A stretch of DNA of 57,611 bases from GCA-2689995 sp964529325 (GTDB lineage: Bacteria > Fidelibacterota > Marinisomatia > SCGC-AAA003-L08 > GCA-2689995): contig CAZGWH010000007.1 in assembly GCA_964529325.1 (NCBI GenBank), positions 1 to 57,611 on the forward strand, written 5' to 3'. The number at the start of each line of letters is the position of its first letter. The stretch's first letter is position 1. Made by a program: the position numbers and the translations under genes. This document shows positions 46,371-54,736 of this stretch, one piece after another. Below the pieces are notes generated by a model. That model was not told where the DNA came from. It saw only the letters and a program-made list of their open reading frames with translations, and searched no databases.

Positions 46371-48610
46371 TACTGGACTCCTTTATGTGGATTTTCTGTT
46401 AAAAATGTTACAAAATTTCCTCTCATACCAGTTCCACCCATTTCAGGATCAATGTGTACTTTTGTAATTAATTCAGAATCACTTATTCCTTTTCCATGAG
46501 CCCGAGTTAGTTTTTTATTTGTATGCCCAAATCCATGAACCATATAAATAGAATCCCATCTAATTCTTTCAGTAACTCTTATTTTTATTGGAAATGAAGA
46601 AATAATACCATCTTGATTTTCTAACCAAATTTTTTGATTATTAACAAATTCCCATTCTTTTGCTACTTTTGGATTTATCCAAATTTTATTTTCATCCATT
46701 AAATCAGTTAAATTTGGATTATTTGCAGTACGGCTAAAAGTATGCATTGGTGCTCGACCATAAATTAATCTATAATAACCTTCAGGAGGCTCTTCATGAA
46801 TTGTATAGTTAGGTATAGGTTCAAACCCAGCTTCTTCCATTGCAGTTGAATATAATTCAATTTTACCTGTATTTGTATTGAACTCAAAATCATCTAAGTT
46901 TGTAAGAGGATATAAATCTTCAAATTCTCGATTATATTTTTTTACTCCAATTTTTTCCATTTCTTTTAAAGATGACCCTATTTGTTTTAATTGCCAATCT
47001 AATTCTTCTTCTTGAGTATTATATGGGAAATAATTGTTTAAATTAAGTCTATTTGAAAGCTCTTTTGCCATCCACCAAGCAGATTTAGTATTATATTTTG
47101 GTTTCATAACAGGAGAGCGAAGTGCAATTGTTGGTTCTCTATGAGCACTAACTCGAATACTATCATATCTTTCTAAATAAGTACATTCTGGTAAAATTAT
47201 ATCTGCATAACCTGTTATTTCCATTGGCATTGTATCAATTACGACCATTAAATCAAGATTTTGAATTGCTTTTAATGTTCGAGAAGTATTTGGTAATGTA
47301 GAAATCAAGTTTGTACCAGCAACAAACCAACCTTTTATATTATGTTTTCGATCTGTAGCTGGAATAGTAGCATCTACTAATCCATTTGCAAGTGAAGAAA
47401 ATGTTAAAGCATATTTTCCATTTACTGCTTCTTTCCATGACCACTTTGGTTTTGGGTATTTTGGATGGGGGATAGAAGGTAATTTCTTTTTCTCTGGATT
47501 ATAAAATCCACCTCGTCGTCCCCAACTTCCTAAAAGAGCATTGAGAATCGCTACAGCTCTAAGTCTTTGTGTATCGTCACCATACCATGTAACATGTCTT
47601 CCAGGATGTACAATTACAGAAGGTGAAGCATTTGCCATTTCTTTTGCGGTTTTTTTAATAATATCTGGTTTAATAGTTGTTATTCCATATGCCCATTCAG
47701 GTGTGAATTGTTTTACATGCTTTTTTAAGTCATCAAATCCGTAGGTATATTTTTTTACAAACTTTTTATCATACCATTCTTCATTAATTATAATATTTAT
47801 CCAAGACAATAATAATGCAATATCAGTTGCTGGTTTTATTGGAAGCCAAAATTTAGACTTACTTGCAACCGTTGAAAACCGTGGATCTACAGTAATAATT
47901 GATGCATTTTTATCTATTGCATCTGATAATTCTTGAACTTGTCCATTGTGCATATTTTCACCAATATGTGAACCAATTAAAACTAAACATTTAGTGTCTC
48001 TAATATCCACTCTTTCAGGTGAACCGATTCCTTCTCCAAAGGTATTAAAAAATGCAACTTCTCTAGGACCTCTACATTGTGCCCAAGATGGTTTTGTAAT
48101 ATTTTTGGTACCGAATGCTTTTAATAGTCGTTTAAAATAAGCACCACTTGATCCATGTGTAAATAATGCTAAACTTTCTGGACCATAATTATCTGAAATA
48201 ATATTCATTTTCTCAACAATTAAATTAAAAGCTTCATTCCATGTTGCTTCAATAAACTTTTGTTTTCCATTAATTGTTTTACGAATAAGAGGTGTTTTTA
48301 AACGATCTTCATCATAATACATTCCAACTCCACCAGTTCCTCGTGGACAAAATCTTCCATTACAATGCGGGTCAATATCATTCCCTGTTATTTTCCATAA
48401 TTCATTTTTATCATTAAGATGTGCCCAACCAGCACATTTCCAAAAACATACTTCACAATATGTAGGTATTAATTTTGAAGTATTTGTATTTGATGTTTTA
48501 GGTAAGATTGAACTTGTTGCCCAATCAAAAAGAGGGTTAGAGAATGCGATTCCTGTTAAACTGAGACCACTTAATTTAATAAACTCTCTACGATTAATTG
48601 AATTTCCCAT
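46370..48610 (-). CDS. psrA: Tat-exported molybdopterin oxidoreductase (PsrA/PhsA-like)
   Basis: Catalytic subunit of 746 residues of the DMSO reductase superfamily. A Tat signal has the twin Arg at 7-8 (NRREFIKLSG). The Fe-S motif is C52-xx-C55-xxx-C59 with C88 in GRFCPRG. Cys179 (SWAQCRGP) is the likely Mo ligand, as in polysulfide and thiosulfate reductases. Further blocks are LVLIGSHIGENMHNGQ, VVIDTMPMEITGYADIILPECTYLERYD and the C-terminal cofactor-binding domain. The polysulfide/thiosulfate assignment rests on Cys ligation and the sulfur-related neighbours; tetrathionate or sulfite chemistry is not excluded. AGGAAAA precedes the ATG. Confidence 0.88.
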   Translation of the reverse strand: MGNSINRREFIKLSGLSLTGIAFSNPLFDWATSSILPKTSNTNTSKLIPTYCEVCFWKCAGWAHLNDKNELWKITGNDIDPHCNGRFCPRGTGGVGMYYDEDRLKTPLIRKTINGKQKFIEATWNEAFNLIVEKMNIISDNYGPESLALFTHGSSGAYFKRLLKAFGTKNITKPSWAQCRGPREVAFFNTFGEGIGSPERVDIRDTKCLVLIGSHIGENMHNGQVQELSDAIDKNASIITVDPRFSTVASKSKFWLPIKPATDIALLLSWINIIINEEWYDKKFVKKYTYGFDDLKKHVKQFTPEWAYGITTIKPDIIKKTAKEMANASPSVIVHPGRHVTWYGDDTQRLRAVAILNALLGSWGRRGGFYNPEKKKLPSIPHPKYPKPKWSWKEAVNGKYALTFSSLANGLVDATIPATDRKHNIKGWFVAGTNLISTLPNTSRTLKAIQNLDLMVVIDTMPMEITGYADIILPECTYLERYDSIRVSAHREPTIALRSPVMKPKYNTKSAWWMAKELSNRLNLNNYFPYNTQEEELDWQLKQIGSSLKEMEKIGVKKYNREFEDLYPLTNLDDFEFNTNTGKIELYSTAMEEAGFEPIPNYTIHEEPPEGYYRLIYGRAPMHTFSRTANNPNLTDLMDENKIWINPKVAKEWEFVNNQKIWLENQDGIISSFPIKIRVTERIRWDSIYMVHGFGHTNKKLTRAHGKGISDSELITKVHIDPEMGGTGMRGNFVTFLTENPHKGVQ

Positions 48611-48688
48611 GTTTTCCTGTTTACAGTTATTAAAATTTAATAGTTTATTAGTAATAATAATTATAAAAATTAATTAAAAAGATAATAG

Positions 48689-48708
48689 TATCTAAATATT
48701 AATAGATA
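48689..48708. promoter_or_regulatory. Possible operator between psr and Rrf2-cox units
   Basis: Inverted repeat TATCTA-N8-TAGATA in the 185-bp divergent region between psrA and the DUF309 gene. Size and symmetry would suit a dimeric winged-helix regulator such as the Rrf2 protein encoded nearby. The region is very A+T-rich, so chance is possible. Confidence 0.3.
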
Positions 48709-48795
48709 ATAAATTATTCCATGTTAATATGATGAAGGTTTATTCAATTAGTTACAAAACTTTTATTTTTTTTAAAAATTAATAGAGCAAATAAA

Positions 48796-49167
48796 ATGAT
48801 TGAATTAAAAAATAAAAATATATCTTATGAGAAAGTTGTAGATGTATTTAAAATTGGCCGAAATTTATTTAATGAAGGTAAAATGTATGAATCATATGAA
48901 GAATGGGAAATTATTTGGAAATATGGGGATAAATGTTTGCGAAAAGATATAAAAGGATTTTTGCAATTATCTGGTGGTTTATGGAATAAGCGTATTGGTA
49001 AATCAAATTCCGCAAAATATTTATTAAAAAAAGCTGATTTGAACATTATTAATAGTACATTATTTGAAGAAGATATAAATAAACATAGTATTATTGAGCA
49101 AATAAAATTAGAATTAAATGAAAATAGCATTAATAAATCCTACTGTAGTATAAGTTTTAAAATATAG
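48796..49167 (+). CDS. DUF309 domain protein
   Basis: Soluble protein of 123 residues. The core matches the DUF309 helical family: GRNLFNEGKMYESYEEWEIIWKYG, then IKGFLQLSGGLWNKRIGKSNSAKYLLKKA. The pattern resembles the usual E-x-HE-x-WE core, though the family His is replaced by Tyr-Glu here (ESYEEWE). Function unknown. It is transcribed toward the Rrf2 gene, 72 bp away. Confidence 0.75.
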   Translation: MIELKNKNISYEKVVDVFKIGRNLFNEGKMYESYEEWEIIWKYGDKCLRKDIKGFLQLSGGLWNKRIGKSNSAKYLLKKADLNIINSTLFEEDINKHSIIEQIKLELNENSINKSYCSISFKI

Positions 49168-49239
49168 GTTTTTTTAATTATAAAGGTGATGAAGAAGAGT
49201 ATATTAGGTATCAAATGATTATAAAGAGATTCTGAAATA

Positions 49240-49641
49240 ATGCAACTATCAATGACGGGTGAATATGCAATTCAAGCTATGATTTCTCTTGCTAAATTAC
49301 CACCAGGAAAAACAACTCAAATTTCAGAAATTTCAAAAAAGAACCATATTCCTGAATCATTATTAAGGAAAATTGTAGTTCAACTGAGAAAATTAGGATT
49401 AATATTTTCAACAAGAGGAAAGGGTGGAGGGATTACACTTTCTCGATCTGCAGAATTAATAACTTTATTAGAAGTAATTGAAGCAATTGAAGGGAAAATT
49501 TACCTAAATAAGTGTTTAATTGACAGTGAATTTTGTAATCGCATTAGTATGTGTGCAGTTCATTCTGTTTGGAGAAAAGTTCAAAATCAAATGATAGAAA
49601 CTTTAAGTGAATCCACATTAGCTTCATTGGTGTCAAAGTAA
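49240..49641 (+). CDS. Rrf2 family Fe-S transcriptional regulator
   Basis: Winged-helix regulator of 133 residues. The helix-turn-helix (TTQISEISKKNHIPESLLRKIVVQLR) and wing (TRGKGGGITLSR) are intact. Three Cys, C92, C99 and C105, occupy the IscR/NsrR [2Fe-2S] positions with Cx6Cx5C spacing, slightly wider than IscR. It could sense NO, O2 or cluster supply. It lies 36 bp upstream of coxB and divergent from the psr operon that carries ygbA, so control of both respiratory units is a reasonable inference. Confidence 0.88.
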   Translation: MQLSMTGEYAIQAMISLAKLPPGKTTQISEISKKNHIPESLLRKIVVQLRKLGLIFSTRGKGGGITLSRSAELITLLEVIEAIEGKIYLNKCLIDSEFCNRISMCAVHSVWRKVQNQMIETLSESTLASLVSK

Positions 49642-49677
49642 AAACAATTTAATAATTATAAAATAGGAGGATAATAT

Positions 49678-50517
49678 ATGAGCTTCCAAAATACTTGGAG
49701 GTGGTTTAAATGTACTACTCAAAAAATAGGTGGTAAATGTTGGGGGATATGGTTTTTAGATCCACCCAAAGATATATCTCTTGATGGGTATCGGATTGAT
49801 GATGTCATTCAATATACAGACGGAGTAATTCTTTTTTACTTTAGTATTGTAGTATTGTTGATGATATATTTTTTAATCCGATATAGATCACGGTCAGGAC
49901 ATAAAGCCGAATATATTCACGGTAATTCAAAGAAATATGTAATCTTTTCGTTATTGATGGGAATGATGGTTTTTTTAACAGTGGATGTGGTAATTGAAGG
50001 AATGGCTTTTAAAGATTTAAAAGAAGCATTTTGGAATTTTCCTAAAGGACCCAATGTAGTCAGAATTGAAGTAATGCCACAACAATTTGCATGGAATTTT
50101 AGGTATGCTGGACAAGATAATGAATTTGGTTCAGATGATGATTTAATCCCTGCACAAAATCAAATGCATATTCCTGTAAATACTCCAATTGTTATTCAAA
50201 TTGCACCATATGATGTAATACATTCATTTTTTATTCCAAATTTTAGAGTAAAAGTTGATGCAACTCCTGGAATGATAAATACAATGTGGTTTCAAGCAAC
50301 AGAAACTGGGAACTTTGAAATAGCTTGTGCTGAATTATGTGGTAATAGCCATTATAGAATGAGAGGTTTTTTAACAGTTGATTCACCCGATGATTATCAA
50401 AAATGGTTAAACTCTTTGGAAGAAGAAGGTGAACCAGAAGAGGATGATTGGGGTGATGAAGACGAAGATGAAGGAATTCCAACTTATTGGGGTTGGGCAT
50501 GGAAGGAGTCAATTTAA
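49678..50517 (+). CDS. coxB: Cytochrome c oxidase subunit II
   Basis: Subunit II of 279 residues: two membrane helices (about 47-67 and 87-107), then a periplasmic cupredoxin domain with the complete Cu-A site: His182, C217-AEL-C221, His225 and Met228. The C-terminus is an acidic tail (EEEGEPEEDDWGDEDEDEG). No fused cytochrome c domain. An AGGAGG ribosome site precedes the ATG. The stop overlaps the coxA start by one base. Confidence 0.94.
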   Translation: MSFQNTWRWFKCTTQKIGGKCWGIWFLDPPKDISLDGYRIDDVIQYTDGVILFYFSIVVLLMIYFLIRYRSRSGHKAEYIHGNSKKYVIFSLLMGMMVFLTVDVVIEGMAFKDLKEAFWNFPKGPNVVRIEVMPQQFAWNFRYAGQDNEFGSDDDLIPAQNQMHIPVNTPIVIQIAPYDVIHSFFIPNFRVKVDATPGMINTMWFQATETGNFEIACAELCGNSHYRMRGFLTVDSPDDYQKWLNSLEEEGEPEEDDWGDEDEDEGIPTYWGWAWKESI

Positions 50518-52232
50518 TGAGTAATCATGAACAATCATTTATGTCAAAATATATATTTTCTACTGATCATAAAGTAATTGGAAAGCAATTTTTATGGTTA
50601 GGAATATTTTTCTTAATGTTCGGTGGATTTATGGCAATGTTAATAAGGTGGTCATTATCTCATAATATGCAACCTTTACCTTGGTGGTTATTGGGAGATA
50701 TATTATATCAAAATTCGCCCGTAGGAGTAGGGATTATTGGACCAGATGCATATAATCAATTATTTACAATGCATGGAACTATTATGATTTTTTGGGCAAT
50801 TACGCCAATATTAACAGGTGCTTTTGGAAATTTTTTAATTCCACTTCAAATCGGTACCAATGATATGGCATTTCCTAAATTAAATATGCTATCATTTTGG
50901 ACAATGTTTTTAGCGAGTGTTGTATTACTCGCATCCTATTTATTACCTACAGGAACGGCTGCGGGTGGTTGGACATCATATCCTCCATTAAGTACACCTG
51001 TTGGTGGAATTCCTGGATATGGTCAGGTTTATTGGACGCTCGCTTTAACTTTAGCTGGTACAGCAACATTAATGGGTGCAGTTAATTATATTACAACAAT
51101 TGTGAGATTTAGAGCTCCTGGTATGGGTTATTTTAAAATGCCATTATCTATTTGGGGACTATTTCTAACAAGTATTTTAAATGCATTATTTGTTCCAATT
51201 ATTGCAGCTGGATTAATTGTTCTATTATTAGATCTTGTCGCAGGAACTCAATTCCTTGTCGCAGGTCAAAAAGCAACAATTCCTGGTGGTGATCCATTAT
51301 TATATCAGCATATATTTTGGATATTTGGTCATCCTGAGGTCTATATTTTAATTTTACCAGGCTGGGGAGTTGTATCTGATTTATTATCTGTGTTTTCAAG
51401 AAAACCAGCATTTGGATATAAGATGACAGCATTAAGCATGTGTACAATTACTGCTTTAAGTGGCTTAGTGTGGGGACACCACATGTACACAACTGGAATG
51501 AGTCCATTATTAGGTAAGGCATTTATGTTTTTAACCTTGCTTATTAGTATTCCATCATCAATATTCTTTTTAAATTGGTTGGGTACTTTATGGAAGGGTG
51601 CAATAAAACTCGAAGTTCCAATGTTATTTGCTTTATCGGTAATGTGGGTATTTGGTTTAGGTGGGTTAACAGGGCTATATAATGCGACTATTACAGCTGA
51701 TATATATCTTCATGATACCTATTTTGTGGTTGGGCATTTTCATTATACAATGGCTGCATCCGTATTATTTGGCGGGTTTGCAGGAATTTATTTTTGGTTT
51801 CCTAAAATGTTTGGAAAAAGAATGAATAAAAAATTAGGTATTATTCATTTTTGGATGTCATTTATTCCATTAAATATTGTATTTTTTAATATGATGGTGA
51901 TGGGGTATGCAGGGCACCATCGTAGAATATTTGATCCTTCTGTATATGAATTTTTAAAACCAGTTTTACAATTAAATGACCTAATGACAACCTTTGCATT
52001 TTTGCTTGGTATAGGTCAATTAATATTTGCAATTAATTTTGTTTTTAGTATAATTAAAGGTAAAAAAGCAGAGAAAAACCCATGGGGAGCTTCAACATTA
52101 GAGTGGACTGTTGATTATCCAATTCCTCATGGAAATTTTGCATCAATTCCAACTGTATATAATGGACCTCATGAGTATAGTAATCCTAAAGTGAAAGACA
52201 GAGATTGGATATCTCAATCTGAAAAAATATAA
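50517..52232 (+). CDS. coxA: Cytochrome c oxidase subunit I
   Basis: Heme-copper oxidase subunit I of 571 residues. Ligands: His86 (low-spin heme), His272-Pro-Glu-Val-Tyr276 (Cu-B and cross-linked Tyr), His321-His322, and His407/His409. D-channel Asp116, Asn123 and Glu274 are present, placing it in the A family of O2 reductases. An ungapped stretch compared with bovine CoxI puts Phe350 at the K-channel Lys319 position (IPSSIFFLNW). Start at the ATG at 50517 with AAGGAG eight bases upstream, overlapping the coxB stop; an earlier in-frame start is disfavoured. Confidence 0.94.
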   Translation: MSNHEQSFMSKYIFSTDHKVIGKQFLWLGIFFLMFGGFMAMLIRWSLSHNMQPLPWWLLGDILYQNSPVGVGIIGPDAYNQLFTMHGTIMIFWAITPILTGAFGNFLIPLQIGTNDMAFPKLNMLSFWTMFLASVVLLASYLLPTGTAAGGWTSYPPLSTPVGGIPGYGQVYWTLALTLAGTATLMGAVNYITTIVRFRAPGMGYFKMPLSIWGLFLTSILNALFVPIIAAGLIVLLLDLVAGTQFLVAGQKATIPGGDPLLYQHIFWIFGHPEVYILILPGWGVVSDLLSVFSRKPAFGYKMTALSMCTITALSGLVWGHHMYTTGMSPLLGKAFMFLTLLISIPSSIFFLNWLGTLWKGAIKLEVPMLFALSVMWVFGLGGLTGLYNATITADIYLHDTYFVVGHFHYTMAASVLFGGFAGIYFWFPKMFGKRMNKKLGIIHFWMSFIPLNIVFFNMMVMGYAGHHRRIFDPSVYEFLKPVLQLNDLMTTFAFLLGIGQLIFAINFVFSIIKGKKAEKNPWGASTLEWTVDYPIPHGNFASIPTVYNGPHEYSNPKVKDRDWISQSEKI

Positions 52233-52256
52233 TATTATAATTGTGAGAATAATAAT

Positions 52257-52841
52257 TTGGAAACAATAATTACAAACAAATTTAAGCGAAATGTAAAAGG
52301 TGATTCTTTTACATCTACACTTGGAATGATAATCGTTTTAAGTTCGATAGCAATGCTATTTATTGCATTACTATCAGCTTATGGAATTCTTCGTGTTCGT
52401 TCAGATATTTGGATGTCTGGTTCTATAAAATCTTATCCATTATCACTTTCTTGGATTAATACAGTTGTAATTTTATTAAGTAGTATTACATTTAATAATG
52501 CATCAAAATTAATTGAAGGTAATAATAAAAAAAAGATTTTAACCTGGGTAAGTTTTACACTTATTCTTGGAATATGCTTTCTTATATTGCAAACTCAACT
52601 CTGGTTAATAATGACTAATGATGGCTATAGTATTACTTCACATCAAGCCGGTGCTGTATTTTATATGTTATCAGGATTACATGGGATACACATAATAATC
52701 GGTGTATTTTTATTAATTTGGTTGAATTTTTATATTAGAAAGTATGATGACTTTTTTAAACAAATGAAATTGACAGGTATGTTTTGGCATTTTCTTACCA
52801 TTGTATGGCTTGTTATATTTATTAGCGTAATAATTTATTAA
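52257..52841 (+). CDS. coxC: Cytochrome c oxidase subunit III, first copy
   Basis: Five-helix subunit III-type membrane protein of 194 residues. The pair AVFYMLSGLHGIHIIIGVFLL and TGMFWHFLTIVWLVIF is typical of the family. The start is a TTG with GAGAA upstream; no nearer ATG keeps the N-terminus. It is followed 24 bases later by a second subunit III gene with little overall identity, so the operon carries two distinct subunit III paralogues. Confidence 0.85.
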   Translation: METIITNKFKRNVKGDSFTSTLGMIIVLSSIAMLFIALLSAYGILRVRSDIWMSGSIKSYPLSLSWINTVVILLSSITFNNASKLIEGNNKKKILTWVSFTLILGICFLILQTQLWLIMTNDGYSITSHQAGAVFYMLSGLHGIHIIIGVFLLIWLNFYIRKYDDFFKQMKLTGMFWHFLTIVWLVIFISVIIY

Positions 52842-52865
52842 CTTAATTCTTTAACGGAGACTTCT

Positions 52866-53459
52866 ATGAATCAAAATATAAATCAAACTATTCCAGTTAA
52901 TGACCCTTTTGGAAAGGCAAGTAATGGAAAGTTGGGTATGTGGCTTTTAATAATTGTTGATGGTTTATCTTTTGCAGGGTTATTAATTGCAGGTGCATCA
53001 TTGAGGGCATCTTCATCTTCATGGCCAGTAGCAGGAGAAATATTAGATATACCCTTGACTGCATTTAATACATTTTTATTAATATGTACGAGCTTTACGA
53101 TGGTAATGGCATTAAGTTCAATTCAAAAAGGCGACCAAGGTGGGCTAAAAAGATATTTAGCATATACAATGGCTGGTGGTCTGTTGTTTTTAGGAATTCA
53201 GGCATGGGAGTATTATCATTTCATTCATAATGGATTTTTAATTAATTCAAGTATGTATGCATCCATTTTTTATGTAACAACAGGATTTCATGGACTACAT
53301 GTTTTATCTGGTGTTATATATATAGGGTGTATTTTATGGGCAGCAAGTAATGGAAGGTATTCTGCAAATGATTGGGATCATGTTGAAATTTTAGGATTAT
53401 TTTGGCATTTTGTTGATTTGGTTTGGATTTTAGTATTTACAATAATTTATTTAGTTTAA
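52866..53459 (+). CDS. coxC: Cytochrome c oxidase subunit III, second copy
   Basis: Subunit III-family membrane protein of 197 residues with five helices: GKLGMWLLIIVDGLSFAGLL, AFNTFLLICTSFTMVMAL, then YVTTGFHGLHVLSGVIYIG and LGLFWHFVDLVWILVFTIIYLV. It keeps the family core better than the first copy. GGAG precedes the ATG. Twelve bases separate it from the subunit IV gene. Confidence 0.9.
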   Translation: MNQNINQTIPVNDPFGKASNGKLGMWLLIIVDGLSFAGLLIAGASLRASSSSWPVAGEILDIPLTAFNTFLLICTSFTMVMALSSIQKGDQGGLKRYLAYTMAGGLLFLGIQAWEYYHFIHNGFLINSSMYASIFYVTTGFHGLHVLSGVIYIGCILWAASNGRYSANDWDHVEILGLFWHFVDLVWILVFTIIYLV

Positions 53460-53471
53460 TAGGGAGAAAAA

Positions 53472-53750
53472 ATGGATAATCATAAATCACTTTATATAAA
53501 AAATGCAATTTGGTTAGCATTATTAACATTCCTTGAAATAGGAGTATCATATTTATCAATTTCTAGAACAGGACAAATTGTTTTATTAATGGCATTTGCG
53601 ATTACTAAAATGTTATTAGTTGCTTGGATATATATGCATGTAAGGTATGAGACTAAAGCATTGAAGTGGGTAATATTTATTCCTATACCTGCTGGTATAT
53701 TATTTACAGTTGCGTTAATGTATGATATACCATTTAGATGGGTTGTATAA
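53472..53750 (+). CDS. coxD: Cytochrome c oxidase subunit IV (bacterial type)
   Basis: Small membrane protein of 92 residues with three helices matching the prokaryotic COX4/CyoD pattern: YIKNAIWLALLTFLEIGVSYL, IVLLMAFAITKMLLVAWIYMHVRYE and WVIFIPIPAGILFTVAL. AGGGAG precedes the ATG. It follows the two subunit III genes in the cox operon. Confidence 0.88.
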   Translation: MDNHKSLYIKNAIWLALLTFLEIGVSYLSISRTGQIVLLMAFAITKMLLVAWIYMHVRYETKALKWVIFIPIPAGILFTVALMYDIPFRWVV

Positions 53751-53755
53751 TTATA

Positions 53756-53950
53756 GTGAGAAAGTATATTTTATTATTTATTATTACTATAATTCCTAAT
53801 TTTTTATTTTCTTGCCCATATTGTGCTGGCCAAATTGGTGAAAATTATATTCAAGAAATTATTCTTCCCATTGCCGGGTTATTATTATCTCCATTTATAA
53901 TAATTGGTACTGTTGTGTATTTTATTTATTATAATAGAAATAAAATATAG
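53756..53950 (+). CDS. Small exported CPYC protein at the end of the cox operon
   Basis: Protein of about 64 residues from a GTG start (53756), five bases after the subunit IV stop; an upstream in-frame ATG at 53738 would overlap that gene. It has a signal-like N-terminus (RKYILLFIITIIPNFLFS), then CPYCAGQIGENY and a C-terminal membrane helix (about 38-58). The CxxC immediately after the predicted export signal could bind copper or heme or act in thiol exchange, perhaps in oxidase assembly. No family recognised. Confidence 0.6.
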   Translation: MRKYILLFIITIIPNFLFSCPYCAGQIGENYIQEIILPIAGLLLSPFIIIGTVVYFIYYNRNKI

Positions 53951-54217
53951 ATTATATTTGTTCAAATTAATATTTTATTTTGATGTAAGATTGTAAATCA
54001 TCAAATTGGTAATTCTTTTAAATTCTACTCCGTTATATTGTGGATGTTGGGTATAGGTGATAGTTGGTGCAAATCTTATTTTGACTACTCTCAATAAGAC
54101 AGATTTAAAAAAAAAATCATAATTTTTAATTGCCTTTCTTTTTTTTCTTCAACGATCTGTGTTCAAATATTTTTAACCTAAGTCATTATGAAATAGATTT
54201 CAATTTAATTAGAATTA

Positions 54218-54736
54218 CTAAGTATTAGAAAGTGAAATATCATTACATCGTTCACATGTTTTTTCAGGTATCCATCCCCAATTCATCATTAATTTAAAAA
54301 ACCAACATCCAGCACAGAATCCAAAACTACTTTCTAATCCAGCAAAAAATATTAGTATTCCAAGGAGGTATGTTGCTTCCTGGAGGTTTCCTGAATGTAT
54401 GAGAATAATAGAAGATGTGGTAAAAACTAAACCAACAAATTGTGCAAATCGCTTTGGTGGTCCAGGACATACTTTATATGGTTCGCCTAATGTTGGAATT
54501 ATTACTTTGGTTGCCAAGAGTGCTATTGGGCTTAATGTAGGGCCTGCAAGAACTCGTGCATAAAACCCATAGGCTACAAAATATAGTATATAAATATTTT
54601 CTGTATATAAAAATAATGAAGTCAATGAAAGAACAAAAAAAGCAACAATTCTTGCTGCATATTCAATAATCGTTTCAGGGAAAGAAAAAATCTGTTTTAA
54701 TAAGTTGGTATTGATGGGTCTATTTCGCTCGACCAT
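54218..54736 (-). CDS. DUF4395 membrane protein
   Basis: Membrane protein of 172 residues with three to four helices. Family marks are FYARVLAGPTLSPIALLATKVI, CPGPPKRFAQFVGLVFTTSS and LESSFGFCAGCWFFKLM with a conserved CxxC. A C-terminal CERC pair adds two more Cys. DUF4395 genes are often beside thiol or sulfurtransferase genes. Its start lies 40 bases inside the end of the CysO-E1-rhodanese gene, so it is the last member of the cysteine operon. Confidence 0.8.
   Translation of the reverse strand: MVERNRPINTNLLKQIFSFPETIIEYAARIVAFFVLSLTSLFLYTENIYILYFVAYGFYARVLAGPTLSPIALLATKVIIPTLGEPYKVCPGPPKRFAQFVGLVFTTSSIILIHSGNLQEATYLLGILIFFAGLESSFGFCAGCWFFKLMMNWGWIPEKTCERCNDISLSNT

Noticed and set aside
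53951..54217. Open minus-strand stretch of about 57 codons (about 53975-54145)
   Set aside because: No proper start or ribosome site, homopolymer-rich, no recognised domain; it fills the gap between convergent operons and is probably chance.
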